Below are positions 52,786-61,835 of a stretch of 64,000 nt of DNA, in pieces. A program made the translations under genes and the position numbers. The notes beneath the pieces were generated by a model. The model was not told where the DNA came from and did no database searches. It was given only the letters and a program-made list of their open reading frames with translations. The stretch is from Natronococcus sp. A-GB1. Its GTDB lineage: Archaea > Halobacteriota > Halobacteria > Halobacteriales > Natrialbaceae. How positions within the stretch are numbered: the stretch's first letter is position 1; every line of letters begins with the position of its first letter. The stretch lies in assembly GCF_029688845.1 (NCBI RefSeq), contig NZ_JARUKW010000008.1:124001-188000 (forward strand), given 5' to 3'.

Positions 52786-53118
52786 ATCGTTGCGGAGCCG
52801 CGCCAGATTCTTCGTTGTCGCCGCGAGCACGACCGTCAACGTTCGACCGCGGCGTCGGAACTCCTCGATGGAGACGACCGCGCCGCTCTCGAGTTTGACC
52901 TCCTCAGGGACGAAGTCGGGAACGCCGTTCGGGCCGCCCTGTCCCCGGCCCTGACCGGGATGGTCGTCGTTTCGGTTGCCCTGCCCGCCGCTGTTTCCGG
53001 GATTGTTGTCGGCCGCGCCACGTCCTGCGCTGGTCTCCGACTGGAGATCGCCGACACAGCCGGCAACGAGCGTCGTGAGCGCACCAGTACCACCGAGAAG
53101 GACTTTTCGTCTGTCCAT
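52570..53118 (-). CDS. lipoprotein with Gly/Asn-rich linker
   Basis: This 182-residue exported protein starts MDRRKVLLGGTGALTTLVAG followed by Cys, a Tat-like signal with lipobox, so it should be lipid-anchored. A disordered Gly/Asn/Gln linker (about residues 30-65) leads to a folded helical region (EVKLESGAVVSIEEFRRRGR, LRNDLDELPSALEEGIEDAE, LREYADGELTEAELIAESRE). I know no family for it. Its 3-prime third is duplicated at 51141-51356. Confidence 0.72.
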   Translation of the reverse strand: MDRRKVLLGGTGALTTLVAGCVGDLQSETSAGRGAADNNPGNSGGQGNRNDDHPGQGRGQGGPNGVPDFVPEEVKLESGAVVSIEEFRRRGRTLTVVLAATTKNLARLRNDLDELPSALEEGIEDAEGFFGQIETVKATLAHTSGAKIATARLEGDTLREYADGELTEAELIAESREQIELT

Positions 53119-53278
53119 GTCTGAAAATAATCCTCATCCACCCATTAATGCATTTCTACATCCACATCATTTAGTGATATAAAGTATAAGATGACGTGAA
53201 TTTATTCAGATAATAGAGAGATGATCGATCCCGTGTGAGAACGGGAGCCTTCTACTGGCTCGAGAGCGCGGTTCGGGT

Positions 53279-53905
53279 ATGGACGAGACGACGCGACGGA
53301 CGGCCGTCCTCAGTATCGGCAGCGCCCTGTTGCTCAGTGGCTGTTCGGACGCCGTCGATTCCGACGACGGGGACGGGGTAAACGGGACCGAGGGTGACGA
53401 CGGGAACGAGGCGGACGACGGGAACGACGCGTCGGGGGAGGAGCCGGAAGGCAACGAGAGCGATAGCGATGAGGATGTCGGCGAGACCGAGGACGTCGGC
53501 GACGACGGGGACACTGTCGAGGCGGACGCCGACGACAAGGATGAGACGACCGAAGACGATCGGATGTCGACCGACGAGTTCGTCACAGAGGTCGCGGCGG
53601 TCTACGACGGCGAGGTGGCTGCCTACGACGAGGACGAGACACACGGAAGCTTGACGCTCGTCGGCGACGCCGACGCCTCACAACTCGAGCTCGCGCGGGA
53701 CGTACAGGACCTGCTGGCGGTCTACAGCTCCTACGTGGAACGCGGCGACGCGCCCACCGAGCAGCTCGAGGGCGCGGTCGAAGCCGACGACGGTCAGGCG
53801 ATCGGTAACGTCACGGTCCGGACCGAGTGGGTCGAGGCGTACAACCGCGGCGACATCTCCGAGGGAGAGCTGCGCGACCGCGTCCTCGGGACGGTCGAAC
53901 CCTGA
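53279..53905 (+). CDS. acidic lipoprotein
   Basis: This 208-residue protein has the signal MDETTRRTAVLSIGSALLLS followed by GCSDA, a lipobox, and then a highly acidic linker of about 80 residues (mostly Asp, Glu, Gly, Asn). The folded C-terminal part starts near residue 100 (MSTDEFVTEVAAVYDGEVAA) and is short. No known domain was recognised. It is transcribed divergently from the lipoprotein at 52570. An AT-rich promoter patch lies at 53160-53220. Confidence 0.72.
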   Translation: MDETTRRTAVLSIGSALLLSGCSDAVDSDDGDGVNGTEGDDGNEADDGNDASGEEPEGNESDSDEDVGETEDVGDDGDTVEADADDKDETTEDDRMSTDEFVTEVAAVYDGEVAAYDEDETHGSLTLVGDADASQLELARDVQDLLAVYSSYVERGDAPTEQLEGAVEADDGQAIGNVTVRTEWVEAYNRGDISEGELRDRVLGTVEP

Positions 53906-53969
53906 GTCGGATACCGAACTCACCCCCCGGAAACGGTAGGGTCAATTATCGATCCCGTGAACGGGCCGT

Positions 53970-54806
53970 GTGAGCATCCCTACACGAACACTCCCGAGCG
54001 GCGACGAACTGCCCGCACTCGGCCTGGGCACGTACGGTCTCGACGACGAACAGACGGCCACCAGCGTTCGTACGGCGCTCGAGGCTGGCTACACCCACAT
54101 CGACACCGCCGAGGGGTACCACAACGAGGCCGTCATCGGCGACGTGCTCGCGGAGTACGACCGCGAGGACGTGTTTCTCCCGTCGAAGGTCCTCCCGAAG
54201 AACCTCGACTACGAGTCGCTGATCCGGGCGTGTGAGGCGTCGCTGGAGCGACTCGGGACCGAGTACCTCGATCTCTACCTTATCCACTGGCCCAACCCCG
54301 CGATCTCGCTCCGGGAGTCGCTGCAGGCGATGGCCCGACTCCACGATCGCGGGCTCGTTCGCAACGTGGGGGTCTCGAACTTCAGCGCGTATCAGCTGAG
54401 CTGTGCCCACCACATCACGGACGTTCCGATCGCGGTCAACCAGATCGAGTTCCATCCCTGGTTCCAGCGGCCCGACCTCGTCGACTACTGCCAGGAATCA
54501 GACACCGTGATCGAGGCGGCGGCGCCGTTCGGGCGGACGGACGTGTTCGACGACGAGGTCGTCCGCGAGCTCGCCGAGACGTACGAGAAGAGCCCCGCCC
54601 AGGTGACGCTTCGGTGGCTGCTCGACCGGGGCATGGTCGCGCTGCCGCGATCGGCGACCCCCGAGCACGTGCGGGCCAACGCCGATCTCGACTGGGCGCT
54701 GGACGAGGCCGACCGCCGACGGCTGGACGGGCGCGATCGCGACCGACCGGTGTACGACACCCCGACGCGCGACTGGACGCGCGAGGTGTACGGGATCGAG
54801 CGCTGA
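53970..54806 (+). CDS. aldo-keto reductase
   Basis: This 278-residue NADPH-dependent reductase has a TIM barrel. Family motifs: LGLGTYGL at strand one, YTHIDTAEGYHNEAVIGDVL with the catalytic Asp and Tyr, FLPSKVLPKN with the catalytic Lys, and DLYLIHWPNP with the catalytic His. The tetrad is complete. PRSATPEHVRANADLDWALD near the end binds the cofactor phosphate. Such enzymes reduce aldehydes and ketones (AKR5/AKR-like branch). Start is GTG at 53970, 11 codons before the conserved barrel. Confidence 0.9.
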   Translation: MSIPTRTLPSGDELPALGLGTYGLDDEQTATSVRTALEAGYTHIDTAEGYHNEAVIGDVLAEYDREDVFLPSKVLPKNLDYESLIRACEASLERLGTEYLDLYLIHWPNPAISLRESLQAMARLHDRGLVRNVGVSNFSAYQLSCAHHITDVPIAVNQIEFHPWFQRPDLVDYCQESDTVIEAAAPFGRTDVFDDEVVRELAETYEKSPAQVTLRWLLDRGMVALPRSATPEHVRANADLDWALDEADRRRLDGRDRDRPVYDTPTRDWTREVYGIER

Positions 54807-54904
54807 GGCGGGTCGCCGTCGCTGCATGTCGTCAGCGAGGACAGCCGGCTACCGTTCCCGAGCGAGAAACGAGGTCGATTTGGAAAACGAAATTGACGTC
54901 GAGC

Positions 54905-55399
54905 TTAGTCGTCGGCTGGCGGCGGGTTGATGGCGACGACGGCCTCACCGGCGATCACCGTGTTCTCGGCCTCGTCGACCGCGGTCGTCTCGAGGCGGTA
55001 CCGGTTCTCGCCGAGCGCCTCGACGATCTCGCAGGTGGCGGTCACCGTCTGGCCGATCTCGACCGGGTCGCGGAACTCCAGCTCCTGGGAGAGGTAGATC
55101 ACGACGCCGGGGAACTGGGCCAGCGCCGCCGAGATCGTGCCGGCGACCAGCCCGCCGTGGGCGATCCGGCCGTCGAACATCGTCCCCGCAGCGTACCCCT
55201 CCTCGAGGTGTAGGGGGTTCAGATCGCCGCTCGCGTCGGCGAACGACGAGACGTCGTCGTCGGTGATCGGTTTGGCGAAGCGAACGACGTCCCCTACACC
55301 GAGTTCGTCGTAGCGCTCGACGGATCGCTCGAGCGTCCAGTCGTCGGCAGTGCTCTCCGATACGCTCTCGACGGGGTCGGCGGCCGGTGAACTACTCAT
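54905..55399 (-). CDS. MaoC-like (R)-specific enoyl-CoA hydratase
   Basis: This 164-residue protein has a hot-dog fold. The hydratase signature is visible: VSSFADASGDLNPLHLEEGY, with the D-x5-H pair, and GRIAHGGLVAGTISAALAQF. It would hydrate trans-2-enoyl-CoA to (R)-3-hydroxyacyl-CoA, feeding beta-oxidation or polyhydroxyalkanoate synthesis. The first 40 residues are polar and probably disordered. No PHA genes are nearby. ATG 55399 is preferred over a longer frame. Confidence 0.88.
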   Translation of the reverse strand: MSSSPAADPVESVSESTADDWTLERSVERYDELGVGDVVRFAKPITDDDVSSFADASGDLNPLHLEEGYAAGTMFDGRIAHGGLVAGTISAALAQFPGVVIYLSQELEFRDPVEIGQTVTATCEIVEALGENRYRLETTAVDEAENTVIAGEAVVAINPPPADD

Positions 55400-55917
55400 C
55401 TCGGCCGAAATCGGGGCCGCCGACACTTGAGGGACCGGCCTTCTATGGCGTATGCTATCGAGAGACGCGCCCGAGCACTGTCGGCCGCGAGGCGATCCTC
55501 GAGCAGTCGTGAGGACGGCGTTCACCGCGGCGTCCTCGAGTTCGGACAGGCGTAGAAGAGCGGGAGCTCGATTCGCCGTTGCCGTGAGACGGCTCTGGGC
55601 GGCATGCGCGTTCGGGTTGGCGCGCCTGATCCCGAACTGCAGTTCGCCGCCACGAAGCTGGTATCGGGGTCAAACTCCGATACTGCTGTCGACGCCGATT
55701 CCCGTGTGGGGCTGAGCATCGGGCCGTCAATCCGCCGGAGGACGTACGCCCGGCTCGGGCCTACTCACGGGGTGGCCTTTGCTTGAGTAAACGGATGCTC
55801 TCCTGAAAGCAACATATAACTCTTCTCTTTTTTTCGATGATTGAATCAGTTACGTACAGATAACATTATTCGTCCGGTACCCTGAACGGTCTCGGCTTCG
55901 AGACCGAGCGAGACACC
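55400..55917. other. 518-bp intergenic region
   Basis: The left 380 bp are GC-rich without a supported gene. From about 55800 the sequence turns AT-rich (aacatataactc at 55811, then a T-rich run), which fits the promoter of the exported-protein gene at 55918. Confidence 0.4.
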
Positions 55918-57318
55918 ATGAGTGACACACCACGCCGGACGTTGCTGAAACGGATCGGAATCGCCGGGCTGACGACCGCCGCGCTCGGGACGGGTGCGGC
56001 GGCCGGACGCGGCCCGAACCATAATACGCCGAACACGCCTGACCAGGCGAACGCGCGGGTACGCGGCCGTACGGATCTGCTCGGACACGAACTGCCCGAA
56101 GGCGAGAAGCCCCGCTATACGTTCGGCACCACCAGCCCCGACGGGATGTGGGGCGGGGTCAGCAGCTTCCCCAGCAGCCACTTCTCGACCGGGAGCGACA
56201 GTAACGTCGTCGCGACGCTGTACGACCTCTCGGACCTCGAGAACCCGACGGTCGCCCACGAGCTCGAGTGGCCGGTCGAGAACCACCGGTCGAACCATAT
56301 GCGGTTCGACGGCACCCGCGACGGACTCTACTACGTCACCCACGAGATGGACGAGGGCGCAGAGGAGCCGCTGGGGATGTCGGTGGTCGACTTCGGCTGG
56401 GGCGAGGGCACTCCGGAGGAGCCCGAGGTGCTGGCGACGCTCGAGACGCCCAACACCGGCTCGCACACCAACGCCGAGCATCCCGAGGACACAGTGGTCT
56501 ACATGATCGACAAGGCCGACAGCGAGCCGGGCGTGATTCCCGTCGACGTCAGCGAGCCGGGCGATCCGGAGCAGACGGGTCCGTTCGGCCCCGACGGCTT
56601 CTGTCACGCCCTCGAGGTTGACCCGATCCGGGAGATCCTCCACTGTGCGTACATCGGCGGCGACTTCGTGGGCTACGTCATCCTCGACATCTCCGAGGAC
56701 CCGCTGCATCCCGAAGAGATCGGCCGGTTCGACTACGACGACCACCCCGACTACACCGAGGTCGGCGAGCCGGGGTTCGAGGACTGCCACCAGGCCCACT
56801 TCGATCCCAACCGGGACATCGCGATCGTCGGCGACGAGCTGTTCGGGGAGCTGCCCGGTGGGAAACACGTTTTCGACATCGGCTGGGGCGAGGGATCGCT
56901 CGAGGACCCACAGCCGATCAGCCACTTCTACTCGCCCGACGCCCGCGAGCAGGACGTCGGCGTCTGGACGACCCACTTCCACGACATCCTGCAGGACGGC
57001 GACGAGACGCTGCTGGTCGACGGCGGCTACTCGCAGGGCTTTTGGGTCGCCAACATCACCGACCCCGAAAACCCCGTGGCGACCGAGCGCTTCGCGACCG
57101 ACCTCGAACTGGACCGAGCCGACACGCGCCACTCGCCGGGAACGGCCCCCTACAACTGGTCGGCGGTGTGGAACGACGAACGGGAGTTCGCCTTCTCGAG
57201 TGATACCCTCACCGGCGCGTACACGTTCTCGGTCGACGCCCGCCCCGCCCGCGGGGAGGACGGCGGCGGTCCGGACTCGCACTACGACCTTGAGGCGATC
57301 CTCGAGCGATACAGCTGA
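55918..57318 (+). CDS. Tat-exported LVIVD-type beta-propeller protein
   Basis: This 466-residue protein starts MSDTPRRTLLKRIGIAGLTT, a Tat signal. The mature part has repeated short strand units typical of LVIVD/choice-of-anchor propellers: VVATLYDLSDLENPTVAHEL, VIPVDVSEPGDPEQTGPFGP, YVILDISEDPLHPEEIGRFD, FWVANITDPENPVATERFAT. About six or seven units make one propeller. Conserved His residues (NHRSNHMRF, FEDCHQAHFDP, TTHFHDI) might bind metal. A role as an extracellular binding protein is likely; no enzyme activity is visible. The last 23 bases are duplicated at 61137. Confidence 0.8.
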   Translation: MSDTPRRTLLKRIGIAGLTTAALGTGAAAGRGPNHNTPNTPDQANARVRGRTDLLGHELPEGEKPRYTFGTTSPDGMWGGVSSFPSSHFSTGSDSNVVATLYDLSDLENPTVAHELEWPVENHRSNHMRFDGTRDGLYYVTHEMDEGAEEPLGMSVVDFGWGEGTPEEPEVLATLETPNTGSHTNAEHPEDTVVYMIDKADSEPGVIPVDVSEPGDPEQTGPFGPDGFCHALEVDPIREILHCAYIGGDFVGYVILDISEDPLHPEEIGRFDYDDHPDYTEVGEPGFEDCHQAHFDPNRDIAIVGDELFGELPGGKHVFDIGWGEGSLEDPQPISHFYSPDAREQDVGVWTTHFHDILQDGDETLLVDGGYSQGFWVANITDPENPVATERFATDLELDRADTRHSPGTAPYNWSAVWNDEREFAFSSDTLTGAYTFSVDARPARGEDGGGPDSHYDLEAILERYS

Positions 57319-57324
57319 GCCGTC
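57296..57324. repeat. 29-bp direct repeat, left copy
   Basis: The last 20 coding bases plus stop of the propeller gene and 6 bases beyond are repeated without mismatch at 61137-61165, in the same orientation. The copies bracket about 3.8 kb with the M14 carboxypeptidase gene. This looks like an integration scar or a duplication at insertion. Confidence 0.8.
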
Positions 57325-57484
57325 CAGCCCTCTTTTCGATCGGTACTGACGGCCGCGAGTTCGGCATCTCTGCTTGGAGCTTGCGTCGTTGTACCGGAGC
57401 GGTGTTCACTCGAGTGTATCTTCGGTCAGTTTAGTGCTCTCGACCGTGCTGGTGATCGTTGGGATAGCCAGTTTGATTTCACCG

Positions 57485-57751
57485 TCAGTGCAGAACGAGA
57501 GGTAATTGGCTGGTGTCAACTGCCCCGCCCACGGTGGGGCGGGGAATCGGCCTTGGTTTTCTTTTGAACGAGCGAGTTAGTTGGCAGAAGTAGAGCCCGT
57601 GGGCGTTGTATTCCGGCCACGCTTTGTGAGCGGCAACGGCGAGGATGCGATCTTCGCAGCCGTTTCCGAGATTTTTCTCATAGAGGAAGCGAACGAGGCC
57701 TCGAAGAAGGACCGCCTCTCGTTCGATAGAGGCCTCGAGGGCTGTTCGGCG
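57485..57751 (-). pseudogene. degenerate open frame of unknown origin
   Basis: A minus-strand frame without a start codon runs through LLRGLVRFLYEKNLGNGCED and ILAVAAHKAWPEYNAHGLYF. The sequence looks protein-like, with mixed residues and no Arg-rich shadow bias, but I cannot assign a family. It runs into the hairpin at 57523-57544. It is probably the remnant of a gene carried or broken by mobile DNA. Confidence 0.35.
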
Positions 57752-57845
57752 CTACCGTGATTGCGTGCCAAGGTTGCTCTGCGGCATCGACACGCTGATC
57801 GAGCTTCGTTGGGCGGCTATGATCCGTCGTGAGGACGACGAGGTA

Positions 57846-57931
57846 CTATAGTAACAACTGAAACGGTTTGCACACCGATCGCACAGCCATCGTGCGATCG
57901 GGTGCGCACTGACTTTCAGTGGCTACTATAG
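57846..57931. mobile_element. 86-bp MITE, copy 2
   Basis: Same length and layout as copy 1 at 29797-29882: ends CTATAGTA / TACTATAG, internal hairpin cgatcgcac/gtgcgatcg. By eye the copies differ at 9 of 86 positions. A 3-bp sequence gta stands on both sides (57843-57845 and 57932-57934), consistent with a target duplication. The parent transposase is not in the window. Confidence 0.78.
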
Positions 57932-58109
57932 GTATCGCTTGCCTCGTGCCGGAGGTCAATCGGATTCAGACCTGCCCGATACTGCCGGGGACGATTCTGA
58001 TCCCACACGATCACGCTTCTATTGATTGCGTTCGGAACTAAGCTACAACAACCTGCGTTTAGCTCTCAAAAGGGCTATTTTACCTCTTCAAAAAGAAATT
58101 GGGGGTTGG

Positions 58110-60953
58110 TCAGTCAGTTGACCGCTCGCCACGAGGTTCACCGACGCTTGCGACTAATTCGCCGTCAACATAGCGGCGCTGCTCGCCTCCGATCGCGTTG
58201 CAAAGCACCGTATGGCCCATCGTGGAGACGGCGTGATCGGCCATGCCGAACTGATGGAGATATTCCTGGTTTGCTGGGGGGAGAACGGAGGCAATAACGT
58301 AGATCGTGCAGTCACCGACGGCCAGCGTCCCAAGCCCAACTCCGGATAGGTCCTCGGCTTCGTCGTCTCCAAACGTACCGATAGTAGTCCCACCGGCAGC
58401 TTCGAAGGCCTCTTCATCGACTGCATAGACGGGTTGGTCGTCTTCGTCCGGAGTGTATCCGACCTGTGGTGCCTTCCAGAGTTCGTGCTGGATGTCACGG
58501 ACTCCCTCGAGAAGCGGGTGGTCAAGATCGCGGTTATAGACATTGACGAAGGTGAGACCGAACGAGTCGATATCGCCCTCACTGATGTCTGCCGCGTCTC
58601 CGACATCGAGTGCAGCCAGCAAGCGCACACCAGCGTCGGTAAGCACCAGGTCTCCGCCCGACTCTACGAACGCTTCGACCGCACGAACGTACGATGGATC
58701 TTCACAGGCCATATCCCCAGAAACGACCAGTGTGCCGTACTGCCGATCTTTGCCGTCGAGAAGCTCCCTAGAGCGTACCTCGTCGACTGTTAGTCCGTCT
58801 ATCTCATCATCCGCAACGAACTCATCGAGTTCTGCGAAGAACTCCATCGGATTGGCCGAGTACTCTCGCTGGTAGAAACCCATGATCTCTTCGGGATCGA
58901 GGTGTTCGTCATCGCTGTCGATGATGACGACTTCGACGGTGACCTCTCCGTCGCCGTCGAACTTTATCACCCAGGTCCCCTCCGGAGGGTCAGAAATGTA
59001 GAACTCAGTGTTGCCGCTGTGGCAACACTCCGAGTGGCCCAGCTCATCGGTGTCGAGTTTCCGGACGACGTCTCCATCCGGATTCACGATTTCTACGACC
59101 CCGTCTGCGTCGTCAGCGGGCTCGACGTGCACCGAGAGACACCGGGTCTGTGGGTGTACGGTCTCTTCGATACGGCCGTCAAAGCCGGGCAGGACTTCGG
59201 CTTGCTCTCGCGTGATTTCGACCGGCGTTTCGTGACCGGGGCCCGCTTCGTGGCCCGGACTCTCATCGGTGTGAGTGAGGTCCGCCGACGATCGTGTAAG
59301 CTCGTCGGACGCGACGTAGGCCACATCCTGGCCGCCGGTGTCAAGCGTTGCGTCGACATCTGCAGCGGTCAGTTCGGCGAACACCTCCATCTGGATGCGA
59401 TAGGCCGTCTCGAGGTGGCGATGCATGTACGGGTACCACTCCTCGCCACCGCCAGCGAAGACCATTTCTGGGACGACGGCAATAGCGTCGAGTCCGCCGT
59501 CTTCACGCGGTTGTCCTGCCCAGTCGAGCAGTCCACCGGAAATGTTGTACCCCAGCGTGTCGTCGACAGTTCCGTAGTCGAACAGATTCTGTAGCTCTTG
59601 GTCGGGTTCGTCGAACCAGTCCTCTAAGGCGCGCTCGACGTCGGCCTCGAATCCATCACGCGCACCCAGTTCGGCCTCCATGCGTTCGCCGATTCGAACG
59701 TTACCCTCTTCGAGAAGGTGGACCCCCCGGTGATCTCGTTGTGCGTTGGCTTCGAGATTCCAGACGAAGTCGAACTCCTCTCGCGTTCCCATCTGGTGGT
59801 AATCGACGAGATACCGGACGTTTTCGTACTGGCGCAGGAACTCGACCGTCGCGATCGCGTCGGGAACGATATCGTAGTACTCTTCGGGTGCATCCGCAGG
59901 TTCGCCGGGGTAGTTGTTCGGATCGACCCACCCGATCGTGGGGTACTGGCGATTCGTGTCGTTACTCGAGGCGTTCCCTCGAGTGAACTCGAGATACTCC
60001 GGATCGACCAATTCCGGAAGCCGGCTGAAGTAGCCATCCGGATTGACGAACAGGAACAGGATCGCGATCTCATCGAGCAAGTCCGTTTGATCGGCGTTGC
60101 CGGTTACGAGATCCTCGATGTACCGTGTTCCCGTTTCCTCACCGGCTCGCTCGCGTCCGTGAATATTGACCTCGTAGATCGCCTTTTCTTTCGCTTCGAA
60201 CGACTCACGATCCTGAACGTCGTTGGTCACCTCGACGAGAAACACGTCTTGTGGATCGGTTTCATCACCAGTACGGACGTTCTCCCAGCCGGGACTTTGA
60301 CCCACTTCACGAACGTTGAGTCGATCGGGATACTGCTCTTGGAGATACGAGAGCCCGGCATACGACTCCGCGTTGTTCATATAATCGCGAGCGTCCTCGA
60401 CAGCCGGAAACACTCGGTCACTATACGTGTCATCTTCCGGCCAGTCATCGAGTTTCCAGAACGGATTGGCACCGATCGAATGATCGATGTGCTCGACACT
60501 GTCCGCGTCGACGACGTTCTCGAGGACAGTTTCGAGTTCCTGGGCAGTGAGGTAGGCGTGTGCCGCGGGAGTCGGTTCCTCGCGGACCACTGCTTTCGGG
60601 GGTGCGCTCTCCGTTTCGATGTCCCAGCCGGGCTCGCAGAACTCTCCTTCGAAGGCTGAGAGCGCGGTTGTATCTGTGAACTCGAGGACGAGATGGACCT
60701 CGTACTCTTCAGGAGTAGCATTGACAGCGAACTGCGCTTCGTCCGTCATGCTGTCGTGCGTTACGTCACCAGCAACGACACTCGGAAGTGCGAGTGCAGC
60801 GCCGGTCGCTGCTGCGACGCTGAGGAACGTTCGGCGGGTTACTCCCCCACCGGTGAAGGCATCCGGTTCGAGTTCTGTTGCCTCTTCGTAGGTGTATCGG
60901 TCCGACTCGTCGTACGATTCTCCCCGCTTGTTCTGTGACTTTCGGCTAGCCAT
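58110..60953 (-). CDS. large Tat-exported M14 zinc carboxypeptidase
   Basis: This 947-residue exported protein has a Tat signal with RR at 40-41 (GVTRRTFLSVAAATGAALAL) after a polar leader. The M14 catalytic domain (about 190-560) has zinc ligands H265 and E268 in NIHGRERAGEE and H386 in VDYHQMGT, and the carboxylate-binding N334-R335 in DTNRQYP. A beta-sandwich (about 600-710) and a ThuA/GATase-like alpha/beta region (about 740-900, TLVVSGDMACEDPSYVRAVE) follow. It would trim peptides outside the cell. Codon and base use look more AT-rich than neighbouring genes, and the gene sits between two 29-bp direct repeats, both suggesting transfer. Confidence 0.88.
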   Translation of the reverse strand: MASRKSQNKRGESYDESDRYTYEEATELEPDAFTGGGVTRRTFLSVAAATGAALALPSVVAGDVTHDSMTDEAQFAVNATPEEYEVHLVLEFTDTTALSAFEGEFCEPGWDIETESAPPKAVVREEPTPAAHAYLTAQELETVLENVVDADSVEHIDHSIGANPFWKLDDWPEDDTYSDRVFPAVEDARDYMNNAESYAGLSYLQEQYPDRLNVREVGQSPGWENVRTGDETDPQDVFLVEVTNDVQDRESFEAKEKAIYEVNIHGRERAGEETGTRYIEDLVTGNADQTDLLDEIAILFLFVNPDGYFSRLPELVDPEYLEFTRGNASSNDTNRQYPTIGWVDPNNYPGEPADAPEEYYDIVPDAIATVEFLRQYENVRYLVDYHQMGTREEFDFVWNLEANAQRDHRGVHLLEEGNVRIGERMEAELGARDGFEADVERALEDWFDEPDQELQNLFDYGTVDDTLGYNISGGLLDWAGQPREDGGLDAIAVVPEMVFAGGGEEWYPYMHRHLETAYRIQMEVFAELTAADVDATLDTGGQDVAYVASDELTRSSADLTHTDESPGHEAGPGHETPVEITREQAEVLPGFDGRIEETVHPQTRCLSVHVEPADDADGVVEIVNPDGDVVRKLDTDELGHSECCHSGNTEFYISDPPEGTWVIKFDGDGEVTVEVVIIDSDDEHLDPEEIMGFYQREYSANPMEFFAELDEFVADDEIDGLTVDEVRSRELLDGKDRQYGTLVVSGDMACEDPSYVRAVEAFVESGGDLVLTDAGVRLLAALDVGDAADISEGDIDSFGLTFVNVYNRDLDHPLLEGVRDIQHELWKAPQVGYTPDEDDQPVYAVDEEAFEAAGGTTIGTFGDDEAEDLSGVGLGTLAVGDCTIYVIASVLPPANQEYLHQFGMADHAVSTMGHTVLCNAIGGEQRRYVDGELVASVGEPRGERSTD

Positions 60954-61355
60954 GATGTATTACTCCCCATGTGCCTGGTATTGGCACACAAGAATTACGC
61001 CCACATGTTGCTATTTAGTCGCTGGCTTTCTATACGAAATTTCCGAGGTCTGAACCTTCAAGTAGCTATCAATCGTAGAAATTATTTCGTGTGTTCACCC
61101 TTGACCGCATACTTCTCAGACGATAGTTGATCGAGACGATCCTCGAGCGATACAGCTGAGCCGTCGATCGTCGTGCGTTCGGTGCCCTCCGAGAGCCAGC
61201 TGTGGCGTCCGATACTTCCGGACATCCTGCTCGAGCAGTTGGTTGCTCACCGTCCGTATCGTATTCCCGCTACGGCCGCGCTAAGCCCCTTGTCCACGCG
61301 AAAGCCCACCCTCACGAACGGGGTCGTCAGACCGAACGAAGTAGGGTGGAGAAGT
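60954..61355. other. 402-bp non-coding region with right repeat copy
   Basis: The left 130 bp are AT-rich and hold the minus-strand promoter of the carboxypeptidase gene. The 29-bp repeat follows at 61137-61165. A stem (ccaccct 61306-61312 / agggtgg 61343-61349) is visible further right. No gene is supported. Confidence 0.45.
61137..61165. repeat. 29-bp direct repeat, right copy
   Basis: An exact copy of 57296-57324, including the end and stop codon of the propeller gene, here standing alone in non-coding DNA. It marks the right edge of the inserted or duplicated segment. Confidence 0.8.
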
Positions 61356-61718
61356 TCACACCGACCACAGCTCTTCGATTCGCGTCTCGACTGCAGCAAG
61401 GACCGTCGAGTAGACGTCAAGCGGGTGCAGAGAAGGCAAGGAGAGATCGGTTACCTCGTCAGAAGTTGGTGGTTGGTGAACGTGCACGCGGGTGTTGTGC
61501 GAATTTGGATGGCGATCCCAGCGACACTCCCACCGAGCCCCGTCGAGCAGTTCTTCGACGTAGTGTACCGAGAAATCTCCGGTTGTGAAATCCGCCGTCA
61601 CGGCCGGTGTCTCACAGGCCAGCGCCTCGAGCACCGTTCGAAGACTCCCGTCCGCAAGACTCGGGAGCGCAAACAGGGTCGCCTCGCTGACGGGCTCTGC
61701 GTTTCGGAACGTCGCCAA
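61356..61718 (-). CDS. hypothetical protein with His-rich RWDRHPNSHN motif
   Basis: This protein of about 120 residues has LPSLADGSLRTVLEALACET at the N-terminus, a central FTTGDFSVHYVEELLDGARW then ECRWDRHPNSHNTRVHVHQP, and LSLPSLHPLDVYSTVLAAVE near the end. The charged His core resembles the TumE/DUF6516 toxin core at 51924 in style, but no family is claimed. No ATG opens the frame: TTG at 61718 is the best visible start, so the true N-terminus is uncertain and the gene may be truncated. It stands alone without a winged-helix partner. Confidence 0.55.
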   Translation of the reverse strand: MATFRNAEPVSEATLFALPSLADGSLRTVLEALACETPAVTADFTTGDFSVHYVEELLDGARWECRWDRHPNSHNTRVHVHQPPTSDEVTDLSLPSLHPLDVYSTVLAAVETRIEELWSV

Positions 61719-61835
61719 TACGGTTTTGCTCGACGCACCGCGGGCCGACGGCGGAGTCAGTTTCCCCTCGACAAGCCTTCGGCTCGAGAGTCAAAAGACA
61801 ACTCGTTCGCTCACGTCACTGAACGGGCGTCCCGT

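Larger units (their letters stand above)
57319..58109. other. 791-bp non-coding region inside the repeat-bounded segment
   Basis: The region holds the second MITE (57846-57931), a GC-rich hairpin (ccccgccc.. ggggcgggg, 57523-57544) like an IS200/IS605 end, and a possible degenerate frame (57485-57751, minus). The right end (58020-58095) is AT-rich. No intact gene is supported. Confidence 0.5.

Noticed and set aside
57296-61165. 29-bp repeat considered as a CRISPR repeat
   Set aside because: There are only two copies, 3.8 kb apart, and one is the coding end of a gene. No spacer array or cas gene is present.
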